From Ursus arctos (Eukaryota > Chordata > Mammalia > Carnivora > Ursidae), in NCBI RefSeq assembly GCF_023065955.2, contig NW_026622808.1:50976475-51040474 (forward strand): DNA of 64,000 bases, in the 5' to 3' direction. Both the position numbers and the translations under genes were made by a program. The stretch's first letter is position 1, and each line of letters begins with the position of its first letter. Shown here piece after piece: positions 11,820 through 22,520 of this stretch. The notes beneath the pieces are model-generated. The model was not told the origin of the DNA. It made no database searches and was given only the letters and a program-made list of their open reading frames with translations.

Positions 11820-13025
11820 GTCAGTTGTCAAAGGTACATGTATTGATTATGACCATTTGTATTCAATAGCTAATGCGGGAGAACCAGAAACATTATACCA
11901 AAAAAAAAAAAAATAGAGAATGAATGAAAGAAAAATGTTTGGCAATGAGAACTTACAAATATGGCTCAAATATCCCTAACTTCAATAAAAGGGAAATGAA
12001 CTATGAAATTATTGAGGGAGGCAGTATATGAAAATGAAGGCATTGATACTTCATTCAAACCTCTTAATATATAAAGTTAAATATTCACTCCATTTTAAGT
12101 GAATGATTCTGTCAAAAGAATTAATTTTCTGAGCAATGAGGATATTCATTTAGCATGATTCCACCATCTGCAATTTATGAACCAAATTATACTCTTGCAG
12201 AAAAAAGGAAGTTCATACAATGCATTTAAACTACATCAAGACCAAATCAAAAATGTTTCCCTAAAATTGAAGAAATCACCAAGTAAAAGTTAATCGCCTG
12301 CACCCTTAGTAGACAGTGACCATTACAGCATAATATATAACCAATGCTTTACCCAGATGGTTTTAAAAACTTTAGCACTTTATTCATGATATGTGACGGC
12401 AGAGATCAATTCTTCACTGAAAAGAGGAACTCTCACAGCAACAGAGCCTTCAACAGTGCTGGTGTCCCAGGAAAGCCCTTTTAAACACACTTCCATTTCC
12501 TAAAGCATTTACGGGGATCCAAAGCAAAAATGCCCACAGAGCCCACCAGGGAGCTGGAAGGGGTAAGTGAATGCAGGTAACTGAAAAGAAGGCTGGGTGG
12601 ACACTCTGCAAAGTGGAAGAACTTTCTCTGTGTGTGAGAAACAGCAGCACCTCAGATCCAACTAATTGTTTCCAAAAGGATGTAGGGCCTCATTATTATA
12701 AGCTGTTCCAATAAAAAAAAACAAGAGAGAGAGAGAGAGAGGCTAGAATCCCAGATGCTTGGGTAAAATTTTCTATATTTAAAAGAATGTGGTAATTAAA
12801 TCACAAATTTTAAGATGCAGAGCAGACTTAAAACTACATTTGCAGGCTAGGTAGACCAGCAGGCTATACTTTACCCACTTTGCATTGGAACATCTTTTGT
12901 TTACCAAAGATTGAAACAAAACATGAATATACACAAAGGAAAAAACCATTAAGAGAAAATCATGGTACTTTTATGTCATAGAGATGACTACCTAACTACC
13001 AGATTCGTTTTTCTTTCACTTTTTC
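11820..13025. other. Unique sequence
   Basis: No mobile element recognised. It holds a 13-A run near 11900 and an (AG)n tract at 12724-12742. The minus-strand frame at 12450-12650 has no recognisable product. Confidence 0.45.
12724..12742 (+). repeat. (AG)n microsatellite
   Basis: Short AG run preceded by a poly(A) stretch. Confidence 0.9.
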
Positions 13026-13026
13026 T

Positions 13027-13230
13027 TTTTTTACTCATTTATTCATTCTTTCATTTAATAAATATTTGCTCATTGTCTCGTAGGTGTAAAGCTCAGCATC
13101 TGGTGAAAGAAAAAAAGCATGTAATCAAATAATTACAGCTGCTTAGCATGTACTAGTTAAAGTATAAGCCAAACTCCAATGAGAGCACAGAGTAGGAAGT
13201 GTAAACGGTCCCAAGAGGTCAGGAAGCTTC
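13027..13230. repeat. Old interspersed repeat (LINE-like)
   Basis: 'ttactcatttattcattctttcatttaataaatatttgctca' followed by 'cagcatctggtgaaag' and 'agtgtaaacggtc' resembles the mammalian repeat that starts with ATTCATTCAACAAATATTTATTGAGC. Related pieces occur at 15420-16140, 34390-34860 and 54345-54580. Family uncertain. Confidence 0.5.
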
Positions 13231-14060
13231 ATTGAATTGAGTGAGCAGCTGTTGGTTTTGCTTGCTCACCATCCATTCCCCTTCTTTCTTATGACAATGC
13301 CTCTTTAGTTTAAGAAATATTTTACTTTGGATAGGTTAATAAAAATGACCCCCAAATTTTATATCATACCCAGGCTACATGTTCTCCACCAACAAAGAAG
13401 GCTTCGTTGGCCCAAAATGCACCCAGGAACCAGGGTTCTACCTTCCTTAGCTATACCATTGGGAACACATGACAGTTACAGCTAGAGGGTCTTGCATAGG
13501 CTCTTCTTACCTTGGCCATGATTGCTTAGACATGTTACTTCCTCTCATGCCTCACTGGCTGAAATTAACCACATGGTCTCATCTAAATTCAAGAAGGCTT
13601 AGAAATGTGAGAGAACCTATGAGATCATATCATCCCATGCCACTACATGCAGTCTTGGTGGGACTGTCCATCCAGATGACCTATCAGCCCCTGCCTGAGA
13701 CATGGGCATGCTACCCACATTGGGCAATCAGATAATTTCTTCCTTTGAGTCTTGAATCTTGAACTGAATCTCATGGAGTTCAAAAACAGAAGCAGGTCAT
13801 TCTAAGAACCTCATCTAAAAGAAGATATCTATTAGTTTTCACAGTCTAGATCTTAAATTTTCCTTTCTGTGATTTGGAAGTTCTCTTTGTTCTATCATTC
13901 TCTGAGCCATTCTGTTTCCTTCCAAAATATTTTATTTTATTGCCCAAACTGTATTTATTCTATTGTCCCCAATCCTTTTTTTTTTTTTTTTTTGCAAGGG
14001 AACAATTATAACTGATATACTGGAAGAAGTAATATGCAAAGTTACATCTTAAAAAATGAT
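13231..14060. other. Unique sequence with poly(T)
   Basis: No element recognised. A run of about 17 T lies at 13976-13993. The 88-codon frame at 13469-13735 has no known protein. Confidence 0.4.
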
Positions 14061-14077
14061 TAAGAATTTGGTATATG

Positions 14078-14166
14078 CGCAACTAATGAATCATCGAACT
14101 TTACATCAAAAACCAGGGATGTACTGTATGGTGACTAACATAATATAATAAAAAAACATAAAAAAA
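14078..14166 (+). mobile_element. L1 3' end stub, 5' truncated, young
   Basis: An 89-bp insert carries only the last bases of a carnivore L1 3' UTR ('aactaatgaatcatcgaactttacatc...gtactgtatggtgactaacataatataataaa') and a poly(A) tail. It is bounded by a perfect 16-bp duplication AAGAATTTGGTATATG (14062-14077 and 14167-14182), a classic target-primed reverse transcription product with extreme 5' truncation. Confidence 0.9.
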
Positions 14167-14452
14167 AAGAATTTGGTATATGAGTTGAGGTGGGGAAAGC
14201 AAGGGGGAGCAGATGGAAAAAGGCAAAGATGCAAGGAGCCATGTGCAAGTAGTTCTGCCTGGCTGGAACAAGGGATGTGTGGCTTATCCTTGCAAAGACT
14301 GAGAAAGAACTGTGGACAGAAAAATAATAATAAGGACCTTCTACACCAGGTGGATGCATTTTAGATTTCATTCGAGGGACCAGTGCACATGCTCGAGCCA
14401 AAGAAGTATGGCTGAGGATAGTGGGGATCCCTTGAAAGCATTTTTCTATGTC

Positions 14453-15390
14453 TTTTAAAACAACTTTATTGAGGTTTATTTCAAGTACTGTAAAATCCAC
14501 CCATTTAGAGTATACAGTTTACGGGCCCCTGGGTGGTTCAGGTGATTAAGCATCCTACTCTTGGTTTCGGCTCAAGTCATGATCTCAGGGTCACGGCATT
14601 GAGCCTCGAGCCCCGTGTCAGGCTCCATACTCAACGCAGAGTCCGCCTGACATTCTTTCCCCCTTCCTCTCCTTCCCTGTCTGCTCCCCCGACTCACATA
14701 CACACACTCTCCCTCTCCCCCTTCTCTAAAATAATAATCTTTAAAGTATACAGTTTAATGATTTTTCATATATTCACAGAGTCATGTAACCATCCATCAC
14801 CAAAATCTGTATTTAAACATTTCATCACCCCAAAAAGGAACACCATACTTACTACTGGTCACTTCTTATTCCCTGACATCCTGAGCAACCACTAATCTCT
14901 GTTCTATCTTTACAGATTTGTCTCTTCCGGACATTTCATATAAATGGAATAATGCAACATGTAGTCTTCTTTGACTGGCTTTTTACACATCACACCCATG
15001 TTGTAACATGAGTACTGCTGCATTCTTTCTTCTTGCTGAATGACGCTCACTTGTATGGGTATACTATATTTTGTTTATCCATTCATCAACCAGTGGAAAT
15101 TTAGGATGTTTCCATGTTTGGGCTCTTAGGAAAAGTGCTGCCATGAACTTTCATGTACAAGTCTTTGTGTGAACATGTTTTCATTTCTCTAGTACATACG
15201 CAGGAGTGGAATTGCTGGGTCATATGTATATTTAGTAATTTAAAGAAGTACCAAACTACTTTCCAAAGCAGCTGAACCATTTTACATTCCTATCAACAGT
15301 ATATGAGAGTTCCAATTTCTTTCCATCCTTGCCAAAACTTATTACTGCCTAGTTCGCCAAACTTCCAACTCCTAGTGGTGTGCTTGTAAT
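14453..15390 (-). mobile_element. L1M-type 3' end, antisense, split by a SINEC
   Basis: The plus strand reads the antisense of an old L1 3' end: 'aaaacaactttattgagg' (complement of the terminal CTCAATAAAG), then after the SINEC 'catgtaaccatccatcacc', 'tataaatggaataatgcaacatg', 'tgtttatccattcatcaacc', 'aggagtggaattgctgggtcatatg', 'ccaaagcagctgaaccattttacattcc'. About 700 bp of L1 is left. The long frames at 14135-14500, 14533-14895 and 15293-15610 lie over it and are not genes. Confidence 0.85.
14522..14744 (+). mobile_element. SINEC, older, inserted in L1
   Basis: Carnivore SINE (GGGCCCCTGGGTGGTTCAGG... to ...AATAATCTTTAA). A perfect 13-bp duplication AGTATACAGTTTA at 14509-14521 and 14745-14757 shows it landed in the older antisense L1. 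Confidence 0.95.
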
Positions 15391-15419
15391 AAATTACTGT
15401 TTCTGTACATTGCTTGCGT

Positions 15420-16140
15420 CCAACAAATCTCAACTCATACAGCCCAAGAATTAGAAACTGATTCGAGAGAGATGATGAAGGAAAGAGGCACCTGGAATTT
15501 CTCTCAGGTCTATGGGTTGGATGATTGAAATAATTGGGCTGCCACCCTGTGATACATATGGTGCAGGAGTAAGAGCATTGAGGAGATAATGAGTTCTGTT
15601 TTGGATACACCCGTCATCCCATCAATCCATTATGTATATGACCTTGTTTCAGATATTTGAGAATCGTAAATACATGGCTGGTAACTGTACCCACATAAAT
15701 GAGGTCTGTAGGCTGAAAAGAGAGTAAGACCAAAGAATGAATCCTTTGTGGAGCAGATAAACACAGACAAACGGTCCACAAAAGGTAGAAATTACAAATG
15801 AGAACATGTTAAACAGGTTTAAAATCTAGGAGAAACCAGGATTGAAGAAGGGTTACAGAGGCTGTAAAAGGGAATAGATTAAAGAAGTTCCATGGGAGTC
15901 GAAGCAAAAGGAATTCAGACCAGAGTGGAGGCATTTACCTAGAAAGGTTTTCTGTTGTTTGTTTTGGTTTGGTTTTGGTTTTGGTTTTGGTTTTGGTTTT
16001 TTTGGTTCTGGAGTAAAGCAATGAGCTCATCTGGAAGAATCACCCCTGTATTGACAGAAACCCTTTCTCCATCCTTTGGTGAATAGTGAAACCAGAAAGA
16101 TAGGTGTGTAAATTAGGAAAGAGATTGGCTGAAGGGACTC
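15420..16140. repeat. Old interspersed repeat, diverged
   Basis: Blocks such as 'gattcgagagagatgatgaaggaaag', 'ttgaggagataatgagttctgttttggata', 'aggagaaaccaggattgaagaa', 'gaggctgtaaaagggaatag' resemble the body of the same mammalian repeat seen at 13027, 34390 and 54345. Family uncertain, boundaries approximate. Confidence 0.4.
15963..16002 (+). repeat. (GGTTTT)n simple repeat
   Basis: About six imperfect GGTTTT units. This is a simple repeat, not a telomere signature in a vertebrate. Confidence 0.9.
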
Positions 16141-16400
16141 TAATGTTTTCTGTTTTGTTTTCTTTGTCTATGTAATGGCTTCTGTTTATTCTGTTAGAGC
16201 ATAAGCAAGGCTAGCTGCTAAATCCACTGTGAGGCAGGAATTCATGACCTATAAACCCAAGCCCATTCTTCTATAACCTCCTCCTTCTTCTTTCCAGTGT
16301 CATTTCCAGGTCCTCACCGGAATTCTCCTCCTGAGTTTCCCTACCAACCTGTCTCTATGAGGTCCACACTGTATACAATTGCAAACTAATGCTTTTAAAT
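16141..16400. other. Unique sequence
   Basis: Nothing recognised before the next SINEC. Confidence 0.4.
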
Positions 16401-16410
16401 TACAATGTCA

Positions 16411-16640
16411 GGGGCACCTTGGCGGTGTAGTCTGTTACGCAGCTGACTCTTGGTTTTGGCTCAGCTTGTGATCTCAGGGTCGTGGGATCATGGGATCAAG
16501 CCCCGTATCGGGCTCCACACTCAGGGCAGAGTCTGCTTAAGACTGTCTTTGCCCCTTCCCCTGTTCTGCACCTGTGCATGCACACTCACGTGTGTGACCC
16601 CCCCCAGATAAACAAATCTTTAAACATAGAATAAATAAAA
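16411..16640 (+). mobile_element. SINEC, older subfamily
   Basis: GGGGCACCTTGGCGGTGTAG head, diverged body with a poly(C) stretch and AAACAAATCTTTAAA tail. A 10-bp duplication TACAATGTCA lies at 16401-16410 and 16641-16650. Confidence 0.93.
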
Positions 16641-16681
16641 TACAATGTCAGTTATATGACTGCCACCAATGCACACATGGC

Positions 16682-16706
16682 GCGCACACACACACACACA
16701 CACAGA
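16682..16706 (+). repeat. (CA)n microsatellite
   Basis: GCGCGCACACACAC... tract of about 24 bp. Confidence 0.95.
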
Positions 16707-17249
16707 CGTAAGAAACCAATCTCTTACTCCCTCCTAAATTATTTGAAGATCTACCACCTTGTGTTCCCCCAAGGATCTATCTTGCTTTCTTAGCTATATC
16801 CTGTGCCCTCCCCAAAATAATTCATCATTGCCCAAACTCTCCCGGTATCTTCTTACTTCCATACCTCTGCTCCTTCCATTTCTTTCACCGGAAATCCCTC
16901 TTATCCATCTCAACCTTCTTATTTCTGTTCATTTCTCAGTCTCAGTGCCTATGATGAGATGGGAGGAGAGCCATTTGCTTTAGATCTCATACCCAACCCA
17001 AAAAGACCTCAAATTTACCTTCAAATAGAGTCATACAGAAAGAGAGAGAGATGTTATATTTCTTGGTGTTAAGGACATTAATTTCTTACTTGTGGACGTT
17101 GAAAATACACCTCACTTATTTTTAACAACCCTATTTGTCATTCCGTTGTTAATATACTAGGTGCCTCAGAAAAACGAAAATTGTTCGGGTCTCACTAGAA
17201 TTTGAGAGCGCCTGTTCAAGCTTAACAATAGCAATAAATATAATAATTA
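16707..17249. other. Unique sequence
   Basis: No element or gene recognised. The 74-codon frame at 16759-16983 is P/S/L-rich and has no known protein. Confidence 0.4.
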
Positions 17250-17440
17250 TAAAATGTTAATAACTAACATTACATAGTGCTTATTATGCGCAGGCACTGT
17301 TCTGCGTACCTTACATTTTACTTAATTCTTCAATAGCAGTCTCATGAAGTAGGTCCTGTTATTATCACAATATTACAGAGAGGGAAACTGAGGTTAGTAA
17401 TTGTAGGTAACTTGGTGAAGGTTACATAACTTGGATGCCA
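17250..17440 (+). repeat. MIR SINE
   Basis: Core and 3' MIR blocks are in order: 'tagtgcttattatgcgcaggcactgttctgcg', 'ttacttaattcttcaatagcagtctcatgaagtagg', 'attatcacaatattacagagagggaaactgagg', 'aacttggtgaaggttacataact'. Confidence 0.9.
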
Positions 17441-17493
17441 CCTATTTCATAAATTAAGTTTTTAAAAACTTCTGCTAAAGAATAGGTGCTCTC

Positions 17494-17693
17494 GGGGTGC
17501 CTGGGTGGCGCAGGTGTTAGGCATCTGCCTTCGGCTCAGGGCGTGATCCCAGCGTTCTGGGTTCGAGCCCCACATCAGGCTCTTCCACTAAGAGCCTGCT
17601 TCTTCCTCTCTCACTCCCCCTGCTTGTGTTCCCTCTCTCGCTGGCTGTCTCTATCTCTGTCGAATAAATAAATAAAATCTTTAAAAAAAAAAA
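17494..17693 (+). mobile_element. SINEC1, young ursid-type
   Basis: GGGGTGCCTGGGTGGCGCAG head, the young-subfamily body and (AAAT)n plus a poly(A) tail. A perfect 17-bp duplication AAAGAATAGGTGCTCTC lies at 17477-17493 and 17694-17710. The frame at 17486-17671 is SINE sequence. Confidence 0.98.
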
Positions 17694-17864
17694 AAAGAAT
17701 AGGTGCTCTCTCTTTTCTTAGAAACCCCTGCAGAAGCAAATGTTCGTATTTTTATGAGATTCTCTTTATATTGTATCATAAATTTTGTTGAAAATATGGT
17801 TAATTTCCAAAGTAGTCTGATAGCTTCTTAAAACTAAGAATTGAGGCTACCTGGGTTCTTTGTA

Positions 17865-17930
17865 TCCCTAGTGCTATCAGGAAGCCTTGCACACAGTAGG
17901 CCTTCAAAATGTCTGCTGCATTGTATTCTG
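17865..17930 (+). repeat. L2 LINE 3' end fragment
   Basis: 'tgtatccctagtgctatcaggaagccttgcacacagtaggccttcaaaatgtctgctgcattg' follows the last 65 bp of L2. Confidence 0.7.
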
Positions 17931-17934
17931 GCAT

Positions 17935-19235
17935 TACAGTTACCGGACCGCACAGGCTTTTAACAAACTCAACGTTTATGCAGGAAAGAAAAATGCAGGT
18001 CGATGTTAGTGTAATTACCAGTCTAGTAAATCAATAAGTACTGAAAGCATTAGCGCCATAAAGAATATGAGGCCAGTAATGATAAGTAATGGAGAAAAAG
18101 CTTATGTTTGTTCTTACAGACATTTTCTCTAGCGCTCCATTCTTCCTTTCTACCCACACTTAATTAGCATCTGGTATAGTCTTTTGTTCTTTCTCCTTAA
18201 CATTAAACCTCCAAGCGCTTGCTGGGTGATGAAAATAATAAGTAAAAATATCCTTGCCATCTGTGTTTTGGTTCTAAAGGTAAGAGAGATAAACCCCCAA
18301 ACATGTGACTCCATTGCTAATCTCTTAGAAGGGATGGAGTCAGTTATCCATCCTCGCGCGGGCTATCGTGCACATTACTCTTTATTCTTCCCTCACTTTT
18401 TGTAATTTTATTCTTTTTTATGTCTTCTGAGAAACCTTATTCTGTGTCCTTCCCTTTCTTTACTCGCTTTGCCTGGGCCTCTCTTTTACCTCCGTCTTTC
18501 TTCTTTCTCCTCTGTCTTATTTTCTAAAAAAGTCAGAATTTCTGGTGAAAATCTTAAGAACTTAGTAAAGAAAATTTAAAAATAGGATTATCTGTACAAG
18601 TTACAAAAACTTTTTACACTTTGCCAACATAAAACAGGGCACTGAGATGTATTTTATTCTCTTTGGTAATTAGACCTTGATGTAGATTTTATAGACTACA
18701 TCTTTTGGTTACATATTTCCAAATTTAAATCTAAAAATTCAGAAGCATCTCACTGTGTGGGTTCTTGACAATCATTCACAATAATTCTCATTTTGATATG
18801 AATTATTCCTTTATTTTCTTCTTGGGTGAATCCGGTCGTTGTTTAGCCCTTTACGGTTTAACAATGGATGTCCACATGTTCGTTTGTTCCAGCACTTGTT
18901 TCTGTGTATCTATTTTTCCCATTTATAGGCTTCAAAATAGCCAAAATTTTGTTTATATCATTGTTTAAAGCTGTATAAAATACCAGCTACAGCTCCATTG
19001 CACTCACTCATCTTGTAGATTGATAAAGCGTCTCTCTTGTATAGCCTTTGGGCACAGAAGCCATAAATAAGCAAAATCATAAAGCGATAGGAATAAAAGA
19101 TTTCTTGCTTCCATTAGAGCCTGAGTATAATTTGACTAGATTTCTTTTGCCTTCTGCCACAACTTTTCATGAGGTACTAATGAATGATTTGGCTCTAATG
19201 CTGTGTATCAAACTCTTTCTCCTCTAGAAGTTGAA
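17935..19235. other. Unique block, possible conserved non-coding DNA
   Basis: No repeat recognised over 1.3 kb. 17940-18110 and 19000-19210 hold dense homeodomain-type cores (TAATTA, TAATGA, CCATAAAT, TCATAAAG) and AT-rich but complex sequence. Conservation is inferred from texture only. The frames at 18184-18405 and 18765-18968 have no known product. Confidence 0.4.
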
Positions 19236-19324
19236 AAGACCTAGAGAAGCAGTCAGCTGTTCTCAAACTTCAGTGTGTGGGAAAGGGACTTTTCAATAAT
19301 AATTCAGAAACTCTGTGTAATGCC

Positions 19325-19375
19325 ACATGATCTACAAAGCAGTTTCATGTGCATTATCTCATTTCCAAAAAGGAT
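19325..19375 (+). repeat. MIR fragment (tentative)
   Basis: 'caaagcagtttcatgtgcattatctcatttcc' matches the MIR 3' half ('tttacatgcattatctcattt'). Confidence 0.5.
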
Positions 19376-19574
19376 CAAGCGTGTTTCACCTTCTTATAAA
19401 AGTGTGGGGGGAAAAAACTGTCAGGAAGAAACCCGAATTAGAACATAAAGGAGTTTGGCAATGTTACCAATACTGTACCTAGATCTTAAGGAAGTAGGTT
19501 ACTATTTTCATGTACATATTTAATATGTACTGATTTTTAAGCCAAGATATGGGGTAACTAGTTGCCATCAGGTA

Positions 19575-19960
19575 AGATTAGCTTTAGGCTACATATAACA
19601 AAACAGAACAAAATCTAGAATTATTATTATGTAAATAAGATAGAAGTTTTATTTCTCTCAGCAGCCTGGAACTAGAACAATGGCTCCCCCAGGATCACTA
19701 TCTGTAAGCATAGCCTTCATCCTCATTGCAAAATATGGATGCTTGATCACCAGCCATCACATCAGACCTCCGAGCAGTAGGAAGGAGGACAAGAAGATGA
19801 GCAAGGTCTCTCCTATTTATAGCAACTTGCAGAATTCCTCACACAGAATTTCTACTTGCATCTCATTGACCAAATTTTAAATATGGGGCCACTTTGGTTG
19901 CAAGAGGGGCATGGAAAGATGGTACTTTAGCTGGATGGAAATCAGCCTACTAAGACGAAG
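19575..19960 (-). repeat. Old LTR-like repeat, antisense (tentative)
   Basis: 'gctacatataacaaaacagaac...tagaagttttatttctctcagcagcctggaactag', 'tggctcccccaggatcac', 'tctacttgcatctcattgaccaaattttaaat', 'ggccactttggttgcaagaggggcatggaaag' follow the antisense order of a common mammalian LTR-type repeat. Relatives lie at 26720, 52983, 60295 and 62765. The frame at 19680-19880 lies inside. Confidence 0.5.
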
Positions 19961-20540
19961 GGGAAGAGTAGGTGTGGGGTAGGTAGTTAGCAGTCTCCAT
20001 TACAGGGAGGGAGAAAGGAAAGGAGAAAGAAATAGAAGCAGGCAAAAGGGGGAACAGAAAGGAAGGGTACCAGCTCAAACTCCTGATTAGCCTGGGATTC
20101 ATTTCTACCAGCCCTCGAGACTTATATAAATACAATTTGAAAATTCAACTCATTTTTAAAACCATCTAAGAAGACCGTAGTGCAACTGAACGTTGATAAT
20201 TGCATTCTGGGAGACGTAGCCGTCGTAGCACTAACAACAGTGGTTGTAATAATTCTAGTTCTTTTGAAACTCAATGTCTATTCCCAGAAAAGCACGTAAA
20301 AGCATTTAGAAGGATAACAAAACTAAGCTTCTGTCTGAATAAACATAGACTTTTATTCTCTGTGCTTTTTAGACTTTTCCAATACGTATTTATAAAGCAT
20401 TATACTTCAAATAAACTGATGGGCATTGTACTGTAAGCAACTAGGTCAGAGCAGCTTTCACAAGGCAAAGGGAGTCCATTTCGCTTGTCGTTAAGGCGAG
20501 GGAAGTTGAAGTTAAGTGGATCTTAACTGAGGAGCGATAT
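19961..20540. other. Unique sequence
   Basis: No element recognised. The 78-codon frame at 20200-20436 (serine- and arginine-rich start) shows no known protein and no promoter context. Confidence 0.4.
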
Positions 20541-20544
20541 GTAA

Positions 20545-20690
20545 CCTTCACCTTCAGGGATTCCCCTTCTGTGCCTCGGTTTCCTACATTTGAACAGAGA
20601 CAACAAAAATAAAAATATCAAACTTGAAAGGCTGTAATGAGGATGACACAAAGTAATACATGAAATATAGGGATTTAGTAAGTGTTCATA
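20545..20690 (+). repeat. MIR SINE, 3' part
   Basis: 'tctgtgcctcggtttcctacatttg', 'aaaggctgtaatgaggatgacacaaagtaatacatgaaatata', 'tagtaagtgttcataat' follow the MIR 3' half. Confidence 0.8.
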
Positions 20691-20759
20691 ATCTTTTTTT
20701 TTCTCAAAAAAAATCTTTTTTCTCAGCTAAGTACTAAAGAGTAATCAGAGATTATTTTA

Positions 20760-20804
20760 TTTTTGTATTGGTTTTTTTCTTTACCTTGTACTTAGTTGAC
20801 ATAC
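20760..20804 (-). mobile_element. 45-bp L1-like micro-insertion
   Basis: A 45-bp insert begins with a T-rich stretch and ends 'acttagttgacatac'. It sits between two 20-bp copies that differ at one base (AGTAATCAGAGATTATTTTA at 20740-20759, AGTAATAAGAGATTATTTTA at 20805-20824). Read on the minus strand it resembles the tip of an L1 3' UTR (GTATGTCAACTAAG...) with an A-rich tail. Confidence 0.75.
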
Positions 20805-20824
20805 AGTAATAAGAGATTATTTTA

Positions 20825-21208
20825 AAACAGGAGGATTTCAAGGGCAAGAAAACCCTCAATACTTCAGTAGTCTACATAGGGTTTATAAAGAAACATGTAG
20901 AAAAAAGGTAGATACATGTAGGTTGGGCAAAATGTGCTTCATCAGATAATAACACTGACAAAAAATAAGAATTATTTGTTCTCTATAGCTGGTAATAACG
21001 GTTTAAAAATACCAGAAAATTAAATATCATCTAAACTAAGAATGATTCTAAAATAGTAAGTACTTTTATTTTCTGAATATAATTAAGTAATACTATCAAG
21101 GTTTCTTATTTGGAAAACTGATTTCTCTAAATAGCAGAAAAAACCTTAGAATTTGGCCTTCAATACTAGATTTCCTTTGATCATTTCCAAAATATGAGGG
21201 GAAAGTAC
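20825..21208. other. Unique sequence
   Basis: No gene or element recognised. The antisense frame at 21096-21320 runs into the neighbouring L1. Confidence 0.4.
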
Positions 21209-21580
21209 TTTTTTTTATTGAGATATCATTGCCATATAACATTGTGAAAGTTTCAGGTGTGCAATGGTGTTGATTTGTCACATTTATATATTGTGGTTTC
21301 TTTTTGGGGGGTAAGAACAATTAAGATCTAGTCTCAGCAACTTTGGAGTCTATAGCACAGTATTGTTGACTCTACTCCCTGTGATCTCTAGGACTTATTT
21401 ATCTACTGATTGGAAGTTTATACCCTTAAACAATTTCCCCTAATTCCCAACTCCCCCACACCATTCCCTTCACCCCAAGCCCCTGGCAGCAACCATTGCA
21501 CTGTTTTTGTGAGTATGGCTTTTTTTTTTTTTAAGATTCCACATATTTGGTGTTATCATACAGTATTTGTCTTTCTCTGC
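21209..21580 (-). mobile_element. L1MA/MB-type 3' end, antisense
   Basis: The plus strand reads 'ttttttattgagatatcattgccatataacattg', 'gtttcaggtgtgcaatggtgttgattt', 'cctgtgatctctaggacttatttatc', 'agtatttgtctttctctg', the complement of an L1 3' UTR. The frame at 21410-21592 lies inside it. Confidence 0.85.
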
Positions 21581-22030
21581 AAAAACTTTTAATGCTTGAG
21601 CTTTTTATGTGTACTTCTGGGCTCAGATTTCGTTCTGCAACATTTTCTTATTCATCCGGCTTGAAGGATTACAGTCTCTCCATCACCATGCATACATCAT
21701 ATATTTGGGAATTTACTTTGTCTAAAGAGATGTTTCCAAACCCTTTGGTATCAGGGTAAACATCTTTCTCGAAACTGGTTTCAGGGACAGGTACTTCAAG
21801 CTGTGTCACATGAGTTCACATTTGCGGAGGTTGACTTCGGGCCTCCTGACCTTCATCAATTGGCAGGGTTTCTCTGCTTCCTGACCCTCCTGTGCAGATC
21901 ACTCCCTGGTCTTTTTCCTTCATGTCTTCTTTCCCTTCCCCTCTAGACAGCGTCCGTTACTACCTCCTCTGCACAGCATCCACAAAAAGCATTTGGCTAG
22001 CTAATTAATGTATTCATATATCCATTCATT
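21581..22030. other. Unique sequence
   Basis: No element recognised between the L1 and the SINEC pair. Confidence 0.4.
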
Positions 22031-22046
22031 TAAAAATACGAGTACT

Positions 22047-22269
22047 GGGGCGCCTGGGTGGCACAGCGGTTAAGCGTCTGCCTTCGGCTCAGGGTGTGAT
22101 CCCGGCATTCTGGGATCGAGCCCCACATCAGGCTCCTCCGCTATGAGCCTGCTTCTTCTTCTCCCACTCCCCCTGCTTGTGTTCCCTCTCTCGCTGGCTG
22201 TCTCTATCTCTGTCGAATAAATAAATAAAAAAAAAAATCTTAAAAAAAAATAAAAATAAATAAAAAAAA
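22047..22269 (+). mobile_element. SINEC1, young ursid-type (first of a pair)
   Basis: GGGGCGCCTGGGTGGCACAG head and full young body with a long A-rich tail (A and AAAT runs to 22269). The duplication TAAAAATACGAGTACT (22031-22046) versus TAAAAATACAAGTACT (22270-22285) has one mismatch. The antisense frame at 22070-22321 is SINE-derived. Confidence 0.98.
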
Positions 22270-22303
22270 TAAAAATACAAGTACTTATTAAAAACCTACT
22301 ATG

Positions 22304-22520
22304 GGGGCGCCTGGGTGGCACAGCGGTTAAGCGCCTGCCTTTGGCTCAGGGCGTGATCCCGGCGTTCCGGGATCGAGCCCCACATCAGGCTCCTCCGCTA
22401 TGAGCCTGCTTCTTCCTCTCCCACTCCCCCTGCTTGTGTTCCCTCTCTCGCTGGCTGTCTCTATCTCTGTCAAATAAATAAATAAAATCTTTAAAAAAAA
22501 AAAAAAAATAAAAAAAAAAT
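22304..22520 (+). mobile_element. SINEC1, young ursid-type (second of a pair)
   Basis: Second full-length copy, same orientation, only 34 bp after the first. It has its own 14-bp duplication AAAAACCTACTATG at 22290-22303 and 22521-22534, so it is an independent insertion and not a tandem duplication. The antisense frame at 22327-22551 is SINE-derived. Confidence 0.98.

Noticed and set aside
14135..14500. 121-codon antisense frame
   Set aside because: Overlaps an L1 stub tail and the start of an antisense L1 3' end.
14533..14895. 120-codon frame
   Set aside because: Made of a SINEC followed by antisense L1.
15963..16002. GGTTTT repeats as a telomere-like tract
   Set aside because: Vertebrate telomere repeat is TTAGGG; this is a simple repeat.
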